A stretch of 64,000 nt of DNA from a virus. Below are positions 17,930 through 25,874 of this stretch, in pieces (position 1 is the first letter of the stretch; the number at the start of each line of letters is the position of its first letter). The stretch lies in the IMG/VR virus record IMGVR_UViG_3300008110_000020, positions 26,663 through 90,662 of that record, one strand, 5' to 3'. A model generated the notes under the pieces. The model ran no database searches and was not told where the DNA came from. It worked only from the letters and a program-made list of their open reading frames with translations. Made by a program: the position numbers and the translations under genes.

Positions 17930-19045
17930 ATGGCAGTAAATAGAGCAGCCGTTATAAAAGCAAAAGACGCTGGAAGATGGCTTAAAGTAGACAATACCGT
18001 ATTAGGTGTTAGGGGTGATACTGTTGAAATTGCTGATAACGCAACAAGATACACAAATCTTAATACACTCGATGCACAGATACCTTCTACATACTGGTAT
18101 CCTAACCAATGGGGTGATGAATCAAAGACACTTTTTGATGCAGCAAATGGATATGAAATTAAGGATAAGTTCTTTTCTGATCCGGTTGGATCTACTTCAT
18201 TTGGGGCTGCACCCACACCGAATGTTGCAGGTGGTGCAAAATCATCAAATACATTAGATAGAACAGCTATCCTATATTCATTTGATCTAGGCGCCTACAT
18301 TTATGTGATAAATCCTGGTGCTGCTCCAGCATCCTGGGAAGTTTACCTTGTTTCTAATGAAAATCAGGCAACTAGGTTTGATGATCTTCTTGATGTAGCT
18401 ACATGGTTAAATGCCACATCTTATGGCAATGTCCCTTTTGGTTATGGTATTCAACAATATACATTTACTAAAGCACCACAAACCCCATTTTATTCTATAG
18501 GTAACTGGCCTACTACTGCAACCAAAACAATTGTTAGATCATATGTTCCATACTCTAATCAGGAAGGCGCATATCTTCGTGTTGAGGATACCGGTGTTCC
18601 TATTCCTAATATGACATTATCTTATGTTCCAAATGCATGGGAAGGCACTAGATTTGTAAACACTAATGACATTAAAGCCATTATAGATGGAAGACCTGAT
18701 TTCTTTGGCACAACCACTAAAGCAGGTTGGGAACTCCCACAGTTTTTCTTTACTCAGACCGTAAAAACACCTAGCGATAGTAATTTTAAGCAATTCTTTG
18801 ACGGTTCGAATCCTTGTGGGGTAACTGATAATAGATACGGAAGTACCCTTGACTGGTTTAATGCATTAGCACAACAATACTGCTTTGACTTTCAAGCATT
18901 CTATTCCACTATAGTTGATGGTATATTCCAGGACTCTAGCGTTTGGGTTGATTATAAATGTTTTCTTAACTGGTGGGATGCTCAAGATCATGCTGCATTC
19001 CAAGACTGGTTATACAATGACATCTGGTCACCAGTTATGTGTTAA
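17930..19045 (+). CDS. Multi-domain late protein, candidate capsid decoration
   Basis: A 371-residue protein built from about three degenerate ~80-residue modules. The modules start near RAAVIKAKDAGRWLKV (4), RTAILYSFDLGAYIYV (112) and TIVRSYVPYSNQEGAYLRV (200), each ending in an aromatic -Y/F-F-T-like strand. A Trp- and Cys-rich C-terminal domain follows (WFNALAQQYCFDFQAFYS to WSPVMC). The preceding 82-residue gene encodes one such module. It has its own late promoter and terminator. I do not recognise the family; T4 Hoc, also a multi-domain capsid surface protein, is an analogy only. Confidence 0.65.
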   Translation: MAVNRAAVIKAKDAGRWLKVDNTVLGVRGDTVEIADNATRYTNLNTLDAQIPSTYWYPNQWGDESKTLFDAANGYEIKDKFFSDPVGSTSFGAAPTPNVAGGAKSSNTLDRTAILYSFDLGAYIYVINPGAAPASWEVYLVSNENQATRFDDLLDVATWLNATSYGNVPFGYGIQQYTFTKAPQTPFYSIGNWPTTATKTIVRSYVPYSNQEGAYLRVEDTGVPIPNMTLSYVPNAWEGTRFVNTNDIKAIIDGRPDFFGTTTKAGWELPQFFFTQTVKTPSDSNFKQFFDGSNPCGVTDNRYGSTLDWFNALAQQYCFDFQAFYSTIVDGIFQDSSVWVDYKCFLNWWDAQDHAAFQDWLYNDIWSPVMC

Positions 19046-19069
19046 TAATCGTAAAATTAAATACTCTAA

Positions 19070-19097
19070 AGGTTCGCTTCGGCGAACCTTTTTTTTG
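19070..19097 (+). terminator. Rho-independent terminator with UUCG loop
   Basis: The stem AAGGTTCGC/GCGAACCTT with a TTCG loop and eight T is the capsid terminator with a compensating T-A for C-G change in the stem. Confidence 0.93.
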
Positions 19098-19110
19098 CTC
19101 TAGACCCTGG

Positions 19111-19120
19111 AATATATAAA
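19111..19120 (+). promoter_or_regulatory. Late-type promoter TATATAAA
   Basis: AATATATAAA lies 21 bases before the ATG at 19142. Confidence 0.6.
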
Positions 19121-19141
19121 TTACTAAAAAAATAATAAGAA

Positions 19142-20299
19142 ATGAAAGAACTTGTCAATTTTGAACATTTTAGAATAATTAAGGAAGCTGAGACTAGATT
19201 AGAGGCTCATCTTGACCGCGTGGTTGAACAGGCTATTAATGAAGCTGCGCCTAAACCTGCACAAACTAGAGCAGGTGCCCTTTTTCAAAATCCTGTTAAA
19301 TTTTTAAAGATTAAGAACAATGCAAAGAAGTACCAACAAGCATTGGTACAAAAGGCTCTTAATAATGTAGACTATGAAAAGAAAATACAGGCATCTGGTG
19401 GAGAAGTAGATGCAGATAAAAAGGAGGTTCTTAGACAGGCTAATGCTGCAAAGAACCAGGCACTTACCGATAAGGCCAGCGCTATTTCTGACCGTATGAC
19501 TACTCTTGCAACGAGTCCAGGTTTACAGGCCGTTAAATCTCTTGCTATGTCAAAGGCTAAAGTTGCCGCTGCTGAAACTGCTCTTAAAGCTGCTGATGCC
19601 GAAGAAACTAAACAACTTAAGATCCAAATAAAGAAACTTAATGCACAAGCTGCTAAGGCAGAGCAAGATATTAAGGATTATGAAAAGGCCGAAGAACCTA
19701 AAGCAGAAGAACCACAGGCTCAAGAGCAACCACAGCAGCAAGAAATGCCTAAAGTAAAGGATAATAAACCTGCAGCTGAGACTAAGCCCGAAGGAGAGAC
19801 TAAGCCCGAAGGCGAGGATAATACTGAAAAGATAAACGTTATAGATTCTAAGATCAATAAATTAAAGGCAGATAAACAGTCTAAAGAAGATTCGCTTGGA
19901 TCTAAAAAACACCCTGATGTTTTAGCTATTGAAAGACAGATTAAAGCAGAAGAATTAGAAAAAGCAAAATTAGGAGGTAATTCTGATGACATTGCCGCTG
20001 CACAATCTGCTCTTAATGTTGCACAGGATGATCTAAAGGCTGCTGTTGCAACCGAGGAGGATCCTCTTGATAAAGAAATAGCAGATCAGGAAGATAAGAT
20101 AGCTGCAATTAAGAATAAAGCAAAGGATAAAAATAGTCCTCTTGCAAGTCCTGAAGTTTTAGCAAAGGCTCTTGAACCAGAAGAAAATAAACTAAAGGAT
20201 CTTAAAGATAAGAAGGCAGGTAAAAATGAATCTGCTGGTTATATTGGTGAATCTTTTACTGATAAATTTAGAAGATTAAGTAAAAATGTAAATGTATAA
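19142..20299 (+). CDS. Coiled-coil, Ala/Lys/Glu-rich late protein
   Basis: A 385-residue protein, nearly all charged helix and low-complexity sequence. The N-terminus MKELVNFEHFRIIKEAE weakly resembles capsid-targeting leaders of T4 internal head proteins. Residues 130-190 and 240-340 are probable coiled coils, separated by an E/P/Q/K-rich linker with two copies of ETKPEGE. The C-terminus (ESAGYIGESFTDKFRRLSK) is a short amphipathic tail. It has its own late promoter after the decoration-like gene. It could be an internal head or core protein; no family is recognised. Confidence 0.6.
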   Translation: MKELVNFEHFRIIKEAETRLEAHLDRVVEQAINEAAPKPAQTRAGALFQNPVKFLKIKNNAKKYQQALVQKALNNVDYEKKIQASGGEVDADKKEVLRQANAAKNQALTDKASAISDRMTTLATSPGLQAVKSLAMSKAKVAAAETALKAADAEETKQLKIQIKKLNAQAAKAEQDIKDYEKAEEPKAEEPQAQEQPQQQEMPKVKDNKPAAETKPEGETKPEGEDNTEKINVIDSKINKLKADKQSKEDSLGSKKHPDVLAIERQIKAEELEKAKLGGNSDDIAAAQSALNVAQDDLKAAVATEEDPLDKEIADQEDKIAAIKNKAKDKNSPLASPEVLAKALEPEENKLKDLKDKKAGKNESAGYIGESFTDKFRRLSKNVNV

Positions 20300-20783
20300 A
20301 GTTCGTAAAATAAACTTTGGATGGTATAGAAGGCGGCATGGTATTCTTTTGGAGAACCTGCCGCCTTCAAAGCAACGATTTATGGCAGAGAATGACTACC
20401 TTAAGTGGTTAGATCCAGACCCGCAAACATATGAAATCATTTTTAAGGTTGAGGATATGAATGACCATGAAAAGAATCCTAATAAGATTCTTTGGAATCC
20501 CTTTAGAGAAACCTTTACCACAATAAAGGAAGTAGAATCAGACTCAAATGTTATAGACTGGAACTGTGCAATCTGTTCTGTAGAGATTAAGGCAAGAATG
20601 GATTCAAAGAAGATTGAAAACTTTGTATGTAGCAAATGTTCTGAGGCTCATAACTCACGGAATAAAAGGGTTGATCAACGAGTAATAGATTCATCTGTTA
20701 ACTTTACTAAACACTGTAAATCTCTTCTAAAAGGTGAACAAAGGGAGTTTATCACACATATTAGAAGATCATTTAAAAGTTAA
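20292..20783 (+). CDS. Hypothetical zinc-ribbon protein
   Basis: A 163-residue protein starting eight bases inside the previous gene. It contains a four-cysteine zinc-ribbon pattern, CAIC (about residues 92-95) and CSKC (about 113-116), in a basic background. It begins with a basic patch (RKINFGWYRRRHG). A nucleic-acid-binding role is plausible but unproven. Its end overlaps the convergent minus-strand gene by 15 bases. Confidence 0.6.
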   Translation: MYKVRKINFGWYRRRHGILLENLPPSKQRFMAENDYLKWLDPDPQTYEIIFKVEDMNDHEKNPNKILWNPFRETFTTIKEVESDSNVIDWNCAICSVEIKARMDSKKIENFVCSKCSEAHNSRNKRVDQRVIDSSVNFTKHCKSLLKGEQREFITHIRRSFKS

Positions 20784-21578
20784 AGCTTTTTCTAATGTAA
20801 TCTTAGGCCAGGTATTTAATAAACTATTTGGAGATGCATTATAGACTTCAATTCCTTTTGTCTTAAGTAGATCTGCAAGTATCTTAAATCCTGGGATAAA
20901 TTGATCCCTGTAAATATTATCACCTGTTACCGGAACTGGATATCCATCATGATGATGTCCTCTTTTACCATCATTACCCATATCATATCCTAAAAGAATA
21001 ATTCGTTTTGCTCCTAAATGGTATGCAAGATTAATAGCAGCATATCCGCTATTATTACCATGTGATAGCGTATCTTTGGCTTCTTCTAAACCAAACTTAT
21101 TACCTTTTCTTAAAATCTTAATGTCGCCTATATATGATGGGTGATCTCGTATTGTATATTTAGGGCCTTTGAAATTATCAATGTCGGCTTTCATCCAGGA
21201 ATAAACCCTAGAATCTGTCCAATAAAGAACATTTGCTTGAGGAAACGAAAGTAGTGATTTATTGATTGCAATGGTTTTCTTACCATAAAGACCAGACCAA
21301 TTAAAATCTTGAAGAGATGGCCCACCCCCTATAATGAAAACGGTTTCACCTAACCAAATAGGTTCAATTTTACTTATTGGTCTTTTTGTTACTTCAGCCG
21401 ATGTTGTAATACTAAGATTTCTTCGCTGTATTGTTGGTATATTATCATTAGCAACAACTACTCTTCCTAACCTATTACTAGATTGCCCTTTCTTAATTAC
21501 AGTTGGAGGTAATCCCTTATTCTCTTTTATGACAGGAACTCTTCTGTCATTACCAAGTAATTTTCTTACTCTTCTCAT
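20769..21578 (-). CDS. DUF115/MptE-like protein, lone minus-strand gene
   Basis: A 269-residue protein with a Rossmann-like signature VFIIGGGPSLQDFNWSGL at about 80-97 and a later SGYAAINLAYHLGAKRIILL followed by GYDMG, as in the DUF115 (MptE/flagellar glycosylation-associated) family. The first ~75 residues are basic and probably flexible. A paralogue with the same layout runs off the right edge from 63035. It probably takes part in glycan or nucleotide-sugar chemistry together with the glycosyltransferases at the left edge. It is the only convincing minus-strand gene in the window. A CATATAAG element lies just upstream of its start. Confidence 0.75.
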   Translation of the reverse strand: MRRVRKLLGNDRRVPVIKENKGLPPTVIKKGQSSNRLGRVVVANDNIPTIQRRNLSITTSAEVTKRPISKIEPIWLGETVFIIGGGPSLQDFNWSGLYGKKTIAINKSLLSFPQANVLYWTDSRVYSWMKADIDNFKGPKYTIRDHPSYIGDIKILRKGNKFGLEEAKDTLSHGNNSGYAAINLAYHLGAKRIILLGYDMGNDGKRGHHHDGYPVPVTGDNIYRDQFIPGFKILADLLKTKGIEVYNASPNSLLNTWPKITLEKALTFK

Positions 21579-21632
21579 TGATGTCTTATATGATTTTTTT
21601 ATTTATCCTTAGTAAAACTATCACTCAGGTTT

Positions 21633-21647
21633 GCATATAAAAATAAA
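21633..21647 (+). promoter_or_regulatory. CATATAAAAATAAA element (clamp loader)
   Basis: GCATATAAAAATAAA lies 16 bases before the gp44 start at 21664. An in-frame ATG at 21631 would overlap it and is rejected. Confidence 0.5.
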
Positions 21648-21663
21648 CAATAGTATCTTAATT

Positions 21664-22626
21664 ATGAGAAATGTACAGAATATTCTTTTAACTGAAAAGT
21701 ACCGGCCACAAAACTTAGATGATCTTATTACACCTAAACGAGTAGGTGATAAATTATCAAAGGGTGTTTATCAACATCTTCTTTTACATGGTAGTCCAGG
21801 TACAGGTAAAACATCCGCTGCTAAAGCATTGGTTAAACATTTTAAGCATCCATATCTTTATATTAATGCATCAACAGATACCTCGGTTGATATTGTTAGA
21901 AATCGTATTACTGACTTCTGCGCAAACCGTTCCATTATGGATGAACCTGGTAAACTTAAGGTTATTATCCTAGATGAGATTGATGGTGTATCTGATCAAT
22001 TTTTTAAAGCCCTTCGTGCAACAATGGATCAATTTGCATCCAATGCCAGATTTATTGCAACATGTAATTACATTAATAAGGTTCCAGATCCAATTCAATC
22101 AAGATTTGAAATGATTGATTTTGATTTTACGAAGGAGGAGGAAATGGAAATTATGAAAGGTTACATAATGAGAATTTTACAAATCTGTAAAGAAGAAGGA
22201 ATTGGAATTGATAAACATGCAGCTGTTGAATTGGTAAAAAGAAAATTTCCGGATCTTCGTAATATGCTTAATCAACTTCAAGGGTTTAAATCCCAAGGTA
22301 AGGAAACTATTACTGTTGAAGATATTAAGAAGTTTAGTTCGGTTTACAAAGATGTTTATGATCTTATTATTGATAACACTGACCCGGTAAAAAATTACCA
22401 ATATATGTTATCAAATTATGCAAACCGAGTAGATGATGTACTCTCTTCCTTAGGCGCTGAATTTATTGAATACATACAACAGGAAAGACCTTCTTATATT
22501 CAATTCATACCGCAAACAATTGTAACGGTTTCAAAGTATCAATCGCAAAGACAACTTGTAATTGATCCTGCTGTATCAATGCTCGCTTGTATTTATGAAT
22601 TGCAATCAATATTAAATGGTGCATAA
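21664..22626 (+). CDS. gp44: Clamp loader large subunit, gp44-like AAA+ ATPase
   Basis: A 320-residue AAA+ protein, same size as T4 gp44 (319). It begins TEKYRPQNLDDLI after a short leader, with Walker A GSPGTGKT at 43-50, Walker B VIILDEIDG, and an SRF motif in QSRFEMIDF where arginine-finger SRC is usual. With gp62 it loads the sliding clamp onto primed DNA. The start follows a CATATAAAAATAAA element. It is followed after one base by a 54-codon gene and then RNase H. Confidence 0.92.
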   Translation: MRNVQNILLTEKYRPQNLDDLITPKRVGDKLSKGVYQHLLLHGSPGTGKTSAAKALVKHFKHPYLYINASTDTSVDIVRNRITDFCANRSIMDEPGKLKVIILDEIDGVSDQFFKALRATMDQFASNARFIATCNYINKVPDPIQSRFEMIDFDFTKEEEMEIMKGYIMRILQICKEEGIGIDKHAAVELVKRKFPDLRNMLNQLQGFKSQGKETITVEDIKKFSSVYKDVYDLIIDNTDPVKNYQYMLSNYANRVDDVLSSLGAEFIEYIQQERPSYIQFIPQTIVTVSKYQSQRQLVIDPAVSMLACIYELQSILNGA

Positions 22627-22627
22627 T

Positions 22628-22792
22628 ATGTCAGATAATTTACTAAATGAATTAATTAAGAGATATCCTAATCATTTTGCATTAGGTGAAGCAGTAAAAA
22701 GATTTTGGGAGTTTAAGAGAGAAAGATCTAATCAATCACAAGAACAGATTGAAAAAGAATTCCTTATTATAAACTTTCAGTTTAATTCTTGA
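22628..22792 (+). CDS. Small hypothetical protein (54 residues)
   Basis: An ATG one base after the gp44 stop opens a 54-codon frame, MSDNLLNELIKRYPNHF onward, ending in FNS. The tight spacing and helical, charged composition support a real gene co-expressed with the clamp loader. No family is recognised. A host-type promoter for the next gene starts inside its last codons. Confidence 0.6.
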   Translation: MSDNLLNELIKRYPNHFALGEAVKRFWEFKRERSNQSQEQIEKEFLIINFQFNS

Positions 22793-22805
22793 CCTGTTAT
22801 ATTTT
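22775..22805 (+). promoter_or_regulatory. Bacteroidota-type promoter (TTTC-N19-TATATTTT)
   Basis: TTTC at 22775-22778, a 19-base spacer and TATATTTT at 22798-22805 lie upstream of the RNase H gene. The same TTTC/TTTG, spacing and TATATTTG-like element recur at five other sites. Confidence 0.6.
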
Positions 22806-22823
22806 AATAAATTACAAAAATAG

Positions 22824-24038
22824 ATGAAAAAAACAGGTAGACACACACTAGTTGTGGATGGAAATTATTTTCTATTCAGAACATTATATGTCTTGCCTCG
22901 TCTAGGTAAGTCTAAAGAATTACTAGGTTCTTCTGAAGAGTCTCAATCCTTTATGGCAAAACTCGCAACTGATTTTGCATACCAGGTTAGATTATTTGAA
23001 GGTCTTATTGATAAAATTGTATGGACGGTAGATTCTCGTTCATGGCGTAAGGACTTTTACCCAGAGGCAGATTATAAAGGAAATCGTAAACAAGATTCCA
23101 CTATTAACTGGGAAAACTTTTCTAAAGTATCAGAAGACTTTATTGGTCTCTTGGTTCGTCAGGGTGTAATTGTTTCAAAAATTGATGGAGCCGAAGGTGA
23201 CGATTTAATGTATGCATGGAATACTGAATCTTTAGCCAATAACAAATCAGTAATTATGTTTACTGGTGACCGTGATATTGTTCAATTAGTTTGTAAAAAT
23301 AATGATACTCATACTATCCTATTTTCACCGGCTCATAAGAAACTCTATACCTATCAAGGCTTCTCTGAATGGATGAATACTGAAGAACAAGAAACATCAA
23401 CAGATATCTTTGATCTTATGAAGGTTTCAGTTTCACCAGAAAATCAAGCAAAGAAGCTATTACAAACTTTGGTAAAAAAGAAAAAGGTTGATATCATAGA
23501 GGTTGACCCCGAAGAGTTTCGTTTTAGAAAAGTTCTTACCGGTGATGCTGGTGATAATGTTACTCCTGCATATTGGTATGTATCTAAAGATCGCCGTTAT
23601 GGAATCAGCGAAAAGAAGGCAGAAGAAATTGTTTCTGAATTCAAACAGAAGCATGGCGTCCTTTCTCATATGTATCTTTATAATGATGAGTTGGTAACTG
23701 ACCTTGCCAATATCATTATTCGTGTTATGAAGGCTAAACATATGACCAGGGAACAGATCATTGCCAATATTAAATCAAACGTAAACTTAATGGTTCTTTC
23801 TGCCGAATCTATCCCAGAGGGTATCCTAGACGAAATGTTTCGCTCTATTGAGTCTAAGATTAGTTTAAATACTTTAAAGATTAATGGTGTTTCTTCAATG
23901 AAATCAATTTTAGAAAATAGCCCATATAAGACAGAAGATACCTCAATAGCAGTTTCATCTAAGATCTTTAAAGATGATGAAGATGACTCTGATTTTTCTT
24001 TCATATCAGATCGTAAACAAAAGGGAAAAATATTTTAA
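22824..24038 (+). CDS. rnh: RNase H / 5'-3' exonuclease (FEN-like), gp rnh-like
   Basis: A 404-residue PIN/FEN-type 5' nuclease. Acidic motifs are visible at VVDGNYFLFR (10-19), the WTVDSRSWRK segment, GAEGDDLMYAW and FTGDRDIVQL, followed by a helix-hairpin-helix-like LTGDAGDNVTPAYW. T4 RNase H removes RNA primers from Okazaki fragments; this one is about 100 residues longer, with extra sequence between the nuclease motifs and the acidic C-terminal tail. It has a host-type promoter upstream and sits next to the clamp loader. Confidence 0.85.
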   Translation: MKKTGRHTLVVDGNYFLFRTLYVLPRLGKSKELLGSSEESQSFMAKLATDFAYQVRLFEGLIDKIVWTVDSRSWRKDFYPEADYKGNRKQDSTINWENFSKVSEDFIGLLVRQGVIVSKIDGAEGDDLMYAWNTESLANNKSVIMFTGDRDIVQLVCKNNDTHTILFSPAHKKLYTYQGFSEWMNTEEQETSTDIFDLMKVSVSPENQAKKLLQTLVKKKKVDIIEVDPEEFRFRKVLTGDAGDNVTPAYWYVSKDRRYGISEKKAEEIVSEFKQKHGVLSHMYLYNDELVTDLANIIIRVMKAKHMTREQIIANIKSNVNLMVLSAESIPEGILDEMFRSIESKISLNTLKINGVSSMKSILENSPYKTEDTSIAVSSKIFKDDEDDSDFSFISDRKQKGKIF

Positions 24039-24039
24039 T

Positions 24040-24330
24040 ATGACGTCAAGAATGCAAAAAAGAGTAGATGATGCGATGATGGAATGTTATCGTCGTCTTT
24101 TTAGAGAATCAACTCCTAGTGGCAATTTTGACTATTTAGTTGAAACTGCTTCTTTAAATGACAGAGGTCAAAAAGAGATACCTTTTTTAGATTATGAATT
24201 AGAAGAAAGTAAATGGGAACCTATTTTTAAAGAAATTTATAAAGAATATAAGATCCCTAAATATCTTAGACAATCATTTAGAATATCTATTGTTTTAGGA
24301 TGTTCCCCTAAAACAAAAATGAACTGTTAA
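24040..24330 (+). CDS. Hypothetical protein
   Basis: A 96-residue protein beginning MTSRMQKRVDDAMMECYRRL, two bases after the RNase H stop. I chose this ATG because an in-frame one at 23974 lies well inside RNase H. It contains GNFDYLVETASLNDRGQKEI and ends in SIVLGCSPKTKMNC. No function is recognised; the context suggests replication or early functions. Confidence 0.65.
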   Translation: MTSRMQKRVDDAMMECYRRLFRESTPSGNFDYLVETASLNDRGQKEIPFLDYELEESKWEPIFKEIYKEYKIPKYLRQSFRISIVLGCSPKTKMNC

Positions 24331-24349
24331 AGTATAATAAAAAAGGAGT

Positions 24350-24766
24350 ATGCAATTATTTGACTACATAAAGGTTTTATTTGGTAAAGACGCACAATGG
24401 GATAAAGTTTCTAGTTATGATAAGTCTCGTAATTCTTTTATGACCAATCGTTTTATGAGTATTAAATTTCCTATCCAGGCAAATCTGTTTAATACTCTTA
24501 AAATTGATCCAGTAGGACAGGCAGAAGCATGGAGAATGGTTGCTTCAAAGTTTAATAAAGTTCCAGGTTTTATTTACACAAAGGTAAAGAAACAAGAAAA
24601 AGAAAAGCAATGGTCACCAGATCCAAAGGCCGTTGAACTTTATATGAAATTTAATGAAATTGGTCATAGAGAGTTTAAAGAATGCCTAAAATATAACCCA
24701 TCAGAAGTCCGAACCGCGATAGATATATTAGAAAAACAGATGGGAAATGATGCTAATAGACAATAA
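24350..24766 (+). CDS. Possible clamp loader small subunit, gp62-like
   Basis: A 138-residue protein. The early segment SRNSFMTNRFMSIKFPIQ and the late segment KYNPSEVRTAIDILEKQ resemble the short gp62 proteins of aquatic T4-like phages, which carry an F-x-NR-x-x-S pattern and a C-terminal helix of this kind. Being near gp44 supports that role: gp62 bridges the gp44 ring of the clamp loader. The match is from memory of patterns only, so it is tentative. It overlaps the next gene by 20 bases. Confidence 0.45.
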   Translation: MQLFDYIKVLFGKDAQWDKVSSYDKSRNSFMTNRFMSIKFPIQANLFNTLKIDPVGQAEAWRMVASKFNKVPGFIYTKVKKQEKEKQWSPDPKAVELYMKFNEIGHREFKECLKYNPSEVRTAIDILEKQMGNDANRQ

Positions 24767-25418
24767 GTTTGAGTTAGGTATTCCAACTCACATTTACTTT
24801 ACTCTTTATAAGTTTGATCTCATTGATAGTATTATCATATCAAGAGTCATAAAAGAGTGTAAAAACTGGAATGAATCCGGTGATGAAAATCTTTTCACCG
24901 TTGATGTAGAATCTTTTAAGTCTGCTATTAGAGGTAATAAAAGACTGGATCATGAGATCACAAAAGCCGAGGTAGATGGTCTTGCTGCAATGCCTGGTAA
25001 TAAACCTAATTCGGTTACCTTTCTTTGGTCAATTATAGAAAGGCTAGAAAATCTAGAGTGGATGACATTTAGTATTTCTTATGATAAAAAATTCTCAAGA
25101 GTTGTTAAGATTGAGAATAAGGAAATTATGAGCTTTTATTTTAAGATAGAAGAAGGTATTTTTGACTTAACTCAAGTATTCCAAAGAAGCCAACTCGATA
25201 TTATTAATAAAAAGATTATTGAGTACAAAATAATGCCTAACAAGTATTTAGAAAGATCTTCATATTTTTATATGAAAGCTTCACTTTTATTTGAAATTTT
25301 AGGCCAACTTGAAATTGATGGTACTCTTGGAACATTTGATCTTCTTGATCATATTGATCAAAAACTAGAAGAAGATGATCCTACCCTTTTGGTTAAGACA
25401 GACTATACTCCTTATTAA
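24747..25418 (+). CDS. Hypothetical protein
   Basis: A 223-residue protein overlapping the previous gene by 20 bases. An alternative ATG lies one codon later. The N-terminal half (HIYFTLYKFDLIDSIIISRV) resembles a winged-helix-like or helical domain, and the rest is mixed with an acidic end. No motif is recognised. It closes the replication-linked cluster before a late promoter. Confidence 0.6.
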   Translation: MMLIDNKFELGIPTHIYFTLYKFDLIDSIIISRVIKECKNWNESGDENLFTVDVESFKSAIRGNKRLDHEITKAEVDGLAAMPGNKPNSVTFLWSIIERLENLEWMTFSISYDKKFSRVVKIENKEIMSFYFKIEEGIFDLTQVFQRSQLDIINKKIIEYKIMPNKYLERSSYFYMKASLLFEILGQLEIDGTLGTFDLLDHIDQKLEEDDPTLLVKTDYTPY

Positions 25419-25420
25419 GG

Positions 25421-25430
25421 AATATATAAA
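25421..25430 (+). promoter_or_regulatory. Late-type promoter TATATAAA
   Basis: AATATATAAA lies 12 bases before the ATG at 25443. Confidence 0.6.
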
Positions 25431-25442
25431 CAAAAAGGTCTT

Positions 25443-25871
25443 ATGAAAAGTTTTTTAAGGAGATGTTGCGAATCTAAGCGTGAATGCGTAACATATCTTG
25501 TGGTACTTTTATGGTTAGCTGTAGGTATTACTGCAACATATTTTGAAACCGATTTTACTGCTTTGGCTGCATATTTTGTTTCTTTAACAGGTTTCGTTGC
25601 TTCATATATATTTGGTGAAAGCGTTCGTAGAAGTAAAAATTCTTCAATATTTTTGCCAGGCCCTAACAGTAGAAGAGAAGTAATGATGTACATTACAATT
25701 GGATTATGGCTAGCCGTAGGTTTATGGGTAATCGTAAATGGTTCAGATCTTATTGGAGTAAGCGCATATTTTGCAGCATTAACACCGTTTGTAGGTTCAT
25801 ATATTTTAGGTGAAACTTTCAAAAAGGAAGTGGTTGAAGTTGAAGAAATAGAACAACAAATAAATTCTTAA
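25443..25871 (+). CDS. Four-TM membrane protein from an internal duplication
   Basis: A 142-residue protein made of two ~50-residue repeats, residues 13-62 and 78-127, each with two hydrophobic segments. The repeats share WLAVG, AAYF/SAYF and SYIFGE/SYILGE. A hydrophilic loop joins them and an acidic tail ends the protein. Late promoter control and small size would allow a holin or other inner-membrane role at the end of infection, but there is no proof. It is followed after three bases by a large virion-type gene. Confidence 0.7.
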   Translation: MKSFLRRCCESKRECVTYLVVLLWLAVGITATYFETDFTALAAYFVSLTGFVASYIFGESVRRSKNSSIFLPGPNSRREVMMYITIGLWLAVGLWVIVNGSDLIGVSAYFAALTPFVGSYILGETFKKEVVEVEEIEQQINS

Positions 25872-25874
25872 TAC

